Virus record (IMG/VR): IMGVR_UViG_3300027971_000238 | Span: 1-22,692 of that record | DNA: 22,692 nt | Direction: 5' to 3' (one strand) | Source of the DNA: a virus | Part shown: positions 19,079 through 22,692 of the stretch, one piece after another | Layout: each line of letters opens with the position of its first letter | Position numbering within the stretch: the first letter of the stretch is position 1 | Position numbers and translations under genes: made by a program | Notes under the pieces: generated by a model | Told to the model about the DNA's origin: nothing | Seen by the model: only the letters and a program-made list of their open reading frames with translations | Database searches by the model: none

Positions 19079-19444
19079 GTTCACAATTAACTATTGTACC
19101 AGAGGTTAAAGATAAGAGTAATTAACTTATAATACCTTTTAGAAGTTGGATAGTATGAGTATGGTGAGTTGCCAAATAACTATTGGCCCTGTCATCCAGA
19201 AAAGAGGTTTCTCCAATAGAACTAAAAAGAAAATTTCTGATGTTTAAGAAGATCTAATTAGCTACAAAAGTAGTCCGAAGAAGTTACCGGGGATCTGAGG
19301 TAAGTGGAAGTATTCTATAGACGGCTTAAATAAAGGAGATTTTTGAATTATTAAAATTTCAAAGGGCTAATTGTGCCTAATTCAAAATAAATTTGGTTTA
19401 TAATTTTATTTGTTACAGATTTGTACTAACAATTAGAGTTATAA
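19079..19444 (+). promoter_or_regulatory. Long structured leader of the rightward operon
   Basis: No gene is seen. CTATTGG (19180-19186) pairs with CCAATAG (19213-19219), and CAGAAA (19197-19202) with TTTCTG (19234-19239), interleaved as a pseudoknot. The same TTGG bases can instead pair in a local hairpin GCCAA/TTGGC (19171-19187), so two exclusive folds exist. ACAAT/ATTGT near 19083-19098 and TTTGAA/TTCAAA further on form other hairpins. An SD-like AAAGGAGA (about 19335) has no gene after it. It may be an attenuator or a structured 5' untranslated region. Confidence 0.5.
19427..19434 (+). repeat. TAACAATT upstream motif, plus strand
   Basis: Context TGTACTAACAATTAGAGTTA, 10 bases before the ATG at 19445. 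It is the only rightward copy of the element otherwise seen on the minus strand. Confidence 0.58.
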
Positions 19445-19792
19445 ATGACAATTAATATACAAACAGAAAAAGCTAAGATTTATATACATTATTTAAATGT
19501 AGTTAATTACTCTTTACCTAAATCTTTAACTGGTAATGAAATTAAAGTATTAGCTACTATGATGTATATAAGGAATATTTACTCACATGTTAAAGATGTT
19601 AATAAGTTAATATTCTTAACTTCTACTAAGAAAAGGATTCAACAATCTTTAAAGTTAAGTGTACCTGTATTTAATAATACTCTTTCTTCTCTCAGAAAAA
19701 AGAAGATTTTTATTAGTAAGGATAAATTGTTATTAAAAGAGCCGGTAGTAAATAATGAAATTAATATAAATTTTAAAATAAAAATAAAATGA
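19445..19792 (+). CDS. Winged-helix-like phage protein, first gene of rightward operon
   Basis: This 115-residue basic protein contains LTGNEIKVLATMMYIRNIYS, then STKKRIQQSLKLSVPVFNNT and LSSLRKKKIFISKDKLLL. An N-terminal helix, a helix-turn-helix with a recognition helix (SVPVFNNTLSSLRKKKIF) and a beta wing (ISKDKLLLKEPVV) match the winged-helix layout. I recognise it as a conserved type in crAss-like phages near the packaging genes. It may regulate the late operon or act in packaging. Its stop overlaps the next ATG (AATGAATA), and a TAACAATT motif precedes it. Confidence 0.78.
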   Translation: MTINIQTEKAKIYIHYLNVVNYSLPKSLTGNEIKVLATMMYIRNIYSHVKDVNKLIFLTSTKKRIQQSLKLSVPVFNNTLSSLRKKKIFISKDKLLLKEPVVNNEININFKIKIK

Positions 19793-20076
19793 ATACAGTA
19801 AATTTTGGAACTGCTTTAGAAGCTTTAAAACAAGGAAAAAAAATTGCAAGATTAGGTTGGAATGGAGCTAATATGTTTGCTATCTATTCTCCTGGATCAA
19901 ATAAACCTTTAAAAAATGAAGATTGGTTTTCTCCAGCTATGAGAGAATATACTAAAGATGGTAAAGAGTTAAATGTTAGACCTTCATTGTTATTAAAAAC
20001 AGCTCAAGAGGATGTGGCTTATTGGGCCCCTAGTGGATCTGATTGTTTAGCTGAAGATTGGGTTATTTTAGACTAA
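19789..20076 (+). CDS. tad2: DUF2829 protein, Thoeris anti-defence 2 (Tad2) family
   Basis: This 95-residue protein fits the DUF2829 signature along its length: NFGTALEALKQGKKIARLGW at the start, NGANMFAIYSPG, then VRPSLLLKTAQEDVAYWAPS and DCLAEDWVILD at the end. DUF2829 includes Tad2, a phage protein that sequesters the cyclic ADP-ribose-derived signal made by Thoeris ThsB and so blocks activation of ThsA. Its place just inside the rightward operon is unusual for an anti-defence gene, which may mean a different or additional role here. Family assignment is confident; activity against Thoeris is inferred. Confidence 0.85.
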   Translation: MNTVNFGTALEALKQGKKIARLGWNGANMFAIYSPGSNKPLKNEDWFSPAMREYTKDGKELNVRPSLLLKTAQEDVAYWAPSGSDCLAEDWVILD

Positions 20077-20077
20077 T

Positions 20078-20299
20078 ATGAACAGTAAATACGAAGATAA
20101 AATACTTACTGAAATTGCTAAAGAGATGAGTTTAAAACCTGAAGTTATTAATTCTGTTATTAAAACTACAAACAGATTTTTAATAAAAGAAATAGGTGAA
20201 GGATCTATAGATGAAATAGATAAATTACAAACAATCTGTTTACCTGTGTTAGGTAAATTTATTCCTAAAAAAAATTTAAAAAAATGGAGCCAGAAATAG
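20078..20299 (+). CDS. IHF/HU-like small DNA-binding protein
   Basis: This 73-residue basic protein contains YEDKILTEIAKEMSLKPEVI, then NSVIKTTNRFLIKEIGEG and a C-terminal ICLPVLGKFIPKKNLKKW. The opening helix-turn-helix and the later LGKF segment resemble the dimerisation and beta-arm start of HU/IHF proteins, but the arms are shortened. From memory crAss-like genomes often carry such IHF-like genes next to packaging genes. It might bend DNA for packaging or regulation. It overlaps the next gene by 16 bases. Confidence 0.6.
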   Translation: MNSKYEDKILTEIAKEMSLKPEVINSVIKTTNRFLIKEIGEGSIDEIDKLQTICLPVLGKFIPKKNLKKWSQK

Positions 20300-20676
20300 A
20301 AATAATTTTAAATACTATAGTATTTAAAGAAGAGAAGAAAATTATTCAACCTAGTATTGTAAAATTATATCCTACTCACGGTGAATTTTACTTAAATTTT
20401 GATTATAGCCATTCATTTAAAATTAGTACTGGAGATGATTTAATGGATAAACTTAAACCTCAATATGAAACTAGTGCTAAAAAGATTATTGAAACTTTAT
20501 ATATAGAAAAAGATAGTATTACTTTGTTTACAGCTTCTGAAGAAGTATCACCTGATGGTACTATAGCTTTATTAACTATAGAAAGTGAATGTACTCAAAT
20601 TAATTTATTAGTTAGTACTTACAACGAAGCTTTAGAAATTATTAATTTATTTAGAAAGTGGAAATATGGACATTAA
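20284..20676 (+). CDS. Hypothetical phage protein, 130 aa
   Basis: This beta-rich protein (IEIILNTIVFKEEKKIIQPS, then YPTHGEFYLNFDYSHSFKIS and GTIALLTIESECTQINLLVS) has two short helices. The strand-rich repeat pattern may represent a small jelly-roll-like or lectin-like fold, but no family is recognised. It overlaps both neighbours slightly, which supports it as coding in the packaging operon. Confidence 0.7.
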   Translation: MEPEIEIILNTIVFKEEKKIIQPSIVKLYPTHGEFYLNFDYSHSFKISTGDDLMDKLKPQYETSAKKIIETLYIEKDSITLFTASEEVSPDGTIALLTIESECTQINLLVSTYNEALEIINLFRKWKYGH

Positions 20677-20884
20677 TTTAAAGGAAATAGCTACTGGTTG
20701 GTTTAACTTAGTTACTGGTAAAGAAAGAGAAACTGCAGAATTAAAGTTAAAAACTTGTTTTGAATGTAATTATAACTCAACTCCTAAAAAGATGAAAGTT
20801 ACTAGTTACTGCCTTTTGTGTAGTTGTCCTTTAAAAGCTAAAACAAGAAACCCAGATAGTAAATGTCCAGCAAACAAATGGTAA
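20666..20884 (+). CDS. Small zinc-binding phage protein, 72 aa
   Basis: This protein has six cysteines in CxxC-type arrangement: TCFECNYNST (first pair near residues 31-34), SYCLLCSCPL (near 48-53) and DSKCPANKW (near 68). It opens MDINLKEIATGWFNLVTGKE. A zinc ribbon with a basic linker (KKMKVTSYC) is likely. From memory similar small proteins, ending in SKCPxNKW, sit upstream of terminase genes in crAss-like phages. It may bind DNA or a packaging protein. Confidence 0.75.
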   Translation: MDINLKEIATGWFNLVTGKERETAELKLKTCFECNYNSTPKKMKVTSYCLLCSCPLKAKTRNPDSKCPANKW

Positions 20885-21072
20885 ATTTTTTTAAGAGTTG
20901 GTTTAGTAAAACAGAAAGAAGTTTATATACTTTAATATTAGCCACTATAATAGTGTATAAAATAGATGATCATTATCATAATTTATTTACAAATACAATG
21001 TGTATGATATTCTTAATTATTTGGGCTAGTTTATTCAGTTTTCAAATGTATAATGTAATTAAAAATAGATAA
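20878..21072 (+). CDS. Small membrane protein, 64 aa
   Basis: I start this gene at the ATG at 20878 (MVNFFKSWFSKTERSLYTLI), which overlaps the upstream stop as ATGGTAA. A Met 15 bases earlier is the alternative. One or two hydrophobic helices follow (LYTLILATIIVYKI and MCMIFLIIWASLFSFQM). The function is unknown. It is an odd membrane gene between small packaging-side genes. Confidence 0.68.
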   Translation: MVNFFKSWFSKTERSLYTLILATIIVYKIDDHYHNLFTNTMCMIFLIIWASLFSFQMYNVIKNR

Positions 21073-21073
21073 T

Positions 21074-21391
21074 ATGACAAATTTAATCCCTTTTACACCA
21101 TTTAATAATGGTATTATTATTGAAAGTCCTAAAATAGAAGATGAGAAAGTACTATCTTCTGGTATAGCTTTACCTGATGGTATGAAAGCTTCAGACTTTG
21201 AACAAAAAGAATTTAAAGGCTACAAAGTTTTAGCTGTAGGTCCAAATTGTACACAAATTAAAGTAGGAGATGTAGTTATGTTTAACTCAAATGCTACTCC
21301 TGATGGATTTATGTATAATAAAGTATTATATGCTGTATTTAGAGAACATCATGTAGTAGTAATTAATAACAGTGTAGAAGAACTAGCTTAA
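21074..21391 (+). CDS. GroES-like co-chaperonin
   Basis: This 105-residue protein has the co-chaperonin pattern. The N-terminus NNGIIIESPKIEDEKVLSSG corresponds to the RVLVK...E...SAGGI start, followed by a mobile-loop-like region (IALPDGMKASDFEQKEF). Then come YKVLAVGPNCTQIKVGDVVM and FNSNATPDG, with the final AVFREHHVVVI strand. GroES proteins and phage analogues such as T4 gp31 cap the host GroEL to fold capsid proteins. Its place just before the terminase fits a role in late capsid assembly with the host chaperonin. Confidence 0.82.
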   Translation: MTNLIPFTPFNNGIIIESPKIEDEKVLSSGIALPDGMKASDFEQKEFKGYKVLAVGPNCTQIKVGDVVMFNSNATPDGFMYNKVLYAVFREHHVVVINNSVEELA

Positions 21392-21933
21392 TGAAATTAT
21401 TTGAGTTAGTTAATCAACAACCTATTATAACAACAGAAGCTTTACTGATTCCTGTATTTAAAAAAATATGGGATTCAGATAAGTCTAAAGATAAAGGTTT
21501 GGCTATTAAAGAATTAGCTTATGTGTATTTATCTACAGATTACAAAAGTGTTTATGCTGCTTTCCCTCAAGATATTAAAATAGTTACTATTATTAAAGAT
21601 TTATTTGGAGGTAAATATACTCCTAGTAAAGATGTAGTAGAAGCTATTAAAAAATATGAGGAATTACAAGATACTTTTAACATGAGGTTTTTAAAATCAG
21701 CTAAATCTGCTGCTGAAAAACTATGGGGTTATTTTGATAGTATAGATTATGAAGAAAGAGACGCTAAAGGAAATTTAGTTTATAAAGTAAAAGAAGTAAC
21801 TAGTGCATTAAAAGATTGTGCTGGTATTATAGAAACTTTAGATAAGCTAATTGAAAAAGTAAGTAAGGAACAAAAACTAAAAGAATCTAGAACTAGAGGT
21901 GGAGGAGAAGGATCTTGGTTTGAAAATACATAA
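21391..21933 (+). CDS. Putative small terminase-like protein
   Basis: This 180-residue helical protein sits immediately before the large terminase. It has helical segments ALLIPVFKKIWDSDKSKDKG, AIKELAYVYLSTDYKSVYAA and a coiled-coil-prone C-terminal region (TSALKDCAGIIETLDKLIEK) with a Gly-rich tail (TRGGGEGSWFENT). Position and helical oligomerisation pattern suggest the DNA-recognising small subunit of terminase. No family match is certain, so this is inferred from context. It shares the base 21391 with the upstream stop. Confidence 0.6.
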   Translation: MKLFELVNQQPIITTEALLIPVFKKIWDSDKSKDKGLAIKELAYVYLSTDYKSVYAAFPQDIKIVTIIKDLFGGKYTPSKDVVEAIKKYEELQDTFNMRFLKSAKSAAEKLWGYFDSIDYEERDAKGNLVYKVKEVTSALKDCAGIIETLDKLIEKVSKEQKLKESRTRGGGEGSWFENT

Positions 21934-21936
21934 TAA

Positions 21937-22692
21937 ATGAATATAATAGATATTAATGAATGGACAGCTGCTAGACAACACTTTGATGAATATAAAGTGT
22001 ACACCAAGTTATTGCCTGGAACTTCTCAATGGATAAAATTTTGGGAAGAAGAAAGAAAAAGATGTTTATTTGGGTATCATACAGGTAGAGATTTTATACC
22101 TGGATATTTTTATGATTATTTAAACTATTCTCCAATCATGAAATCAGAGGAAGTTAAATCAGACCCTAGTGGATTAATATTACCACCAACTGATATTGTT
22201 ATTACAGGTAATGTACAAGCTGAAAGGATTGAAGGATTTCCTAATTTTTGGGATGGAGATTATGATTGGTTTCATTATTTAGATGAGTCTGAAAAAATGG
22301 CTGAACATGCTTTCTTAGGTGGAAGTCGTGGTAAAGGTAAATCATTTAAAGCTGGTAGTATGCTATGCAGAAACTACTTTCATATAGAAAAATCTAAATC
22401 ATTTGCTTTTGCTTATTCTCTAGAATTCTTAACAGGTGATGGTATTATAACTAAAGCCTGGGATATTATGGACTTCAGGGATACATATACTCCTTGGGGT
22501 AAAAGAAGACATTTTAAAAATACAGATTTACATAGAAGATCTTCATATCAAGAAATAGATTCAGAAGGTTTAAAGATTGAAAAAGGTTGGAAGTCTGAAA
22601 TCATTGGAGTTACTGTAGGTGATGATATTGATAAATTAAGGGGTAAACGTGGTAAGTTAATTATCTTGGAAGAAGCCGGTAACTTTAGAAAA
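21937..22692 (+). CDS. terL: Terminase large subunit, N-terminal part
   Basis: The frame opens at the ATG at 21937, three bases after the previous stop, and is cut by the window end after 252 residues. It shows the ATPase Walker A FLGGSRGKGKSFKAG (residues 127-140) and a Walker B-like KLIILEEAG near 242-250, in which Glu follows the hydrophobic strand. The order and the aromatic-rich N-terminus (EWTAARQHFDEYKVYTK, DGDYDWFHYL) suit the packaging motor of tailed phages. The nuclease domain lies beyond the window. This identifies the rightward block as the packaging/structural arm. Confidence 0.88.
   Translation, partial: MNIIDINEWTAARQHFDEYKVYTKLLPGTSQWIKFWEEERKRCLFGYHTGRDFIPGYFYDYLNYSPIMKSEEVKSDPSGLILPPTDIVITGNVQAERIEGFPNFWDGDYDWFHYLDESEKMAEHAFLGGSRGKGKSFKAGSMLCRNYFHIEKSKSFAFAYSLEFLTGDGIITKAWDIMDFRDTYTPWGKRRHFKNTDLHRRSSYQEIDSEGLKIEKGWKSEIIGVTVGDDIDKLRGKRGKLIILEEAGNFRK

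Noticed and set aside
21780-22007. Minus-strand open frame across the terminase start
   Set aside because: Antisense to the putative small terminase and TerL genes, with no support.
1-22692. Stop-codon reassignment (as in some crAss-like phages)
   Set aside because: Genes are open with the standard code, and TAA, TGA and TAG all occur as credible stops at gene ends (for example TAG at 6473 and at the tmRNA tag).
1-22692. CRISPR arrays, insertion sequences, integrase or attachment sites
   Set aside because: No regularly spaced repeats, transposase or recombinase were seen; the tmRNA is complete at both ends with no duplicated 3' fragment nearby.

Overview
The window is an AT-rich bacteriophage segment that I read as part of a crAss-like phage (Crassvirales) infecting a member of the Bacteroidota. 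Four things point there. The layout is divergent, with a long leftward block of replication and small accessory genes and a rightward packaging block that starts at about 19.4 kb. The replication end carries a family A DNA polymerase next to an SF2 helicase. A GroES-like gene sits just upstream of the large terminase. Several promoter-like sites match the Bacteroidota housekeeping sigma consensus (TTTG or a close variant, about 20 bases, TAnnTTTG). The standard genetic code fits throughout.

Leftward block (minus strand, 18.8 kb down to 1). At the left end are an SF2 helicase (cut by the window edge), a small gene, and DNA polymerase A. The polymerase gene is interrupted by a 717-nt group I intron that encodes an HNH endonuclease. 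Then come six small phage genes, a terminator overlapped by a promoter, tRNA-Arg(UCU), and a run of small conserved Bacteroidota-phage proteins interspersed with free-standing homing endonucleases (HNH-AP2 type and GIY-YIG) and a ribbon-helix-helix protein with its own promoter. Further right are a radical-SAM spore-photoproduct-lyase-like repair enzyme, a complete phage-borne tmRNA (ssrA), a DnaA domain IV-like DNA-binding protein, two unusual tRNA-like genes, and a membrane-anchored glucosaminidase followed by several tiny membrane proteins (possible lysis cluster).

Between about 16.7 and 18.5 kb, two long stretches without genes flank one small gene. Both are rich in complementary helices and H-type pseudoknots. 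In several stems the minus strand gives G-U wobbles where the plus strand would give C-A mismatches, so I infer structured RNAs transcribed leftwards. The second stretch lies just downstream of a terminator and a promoter-like site. I could not assign either to a known RNA family.

Rightward block (plus strand, 19.0 kb to the end). A strong Bacteroidota-type promoter is followed by a leader of about 370 nt with mutually exclusive hairpins. After it come a winged-helix-like protein, a DUF2829 protein (Thoeris anti-defence Tad2 family), an IHF/HU-like protein, three small proteins, a GroES-like co-chaperonin, a putative small-terminase-like protein and the start of the large terminase. A short motif with core TAACAATT precedes seven start codons on both strands, mostly by 9 to 15 bases.
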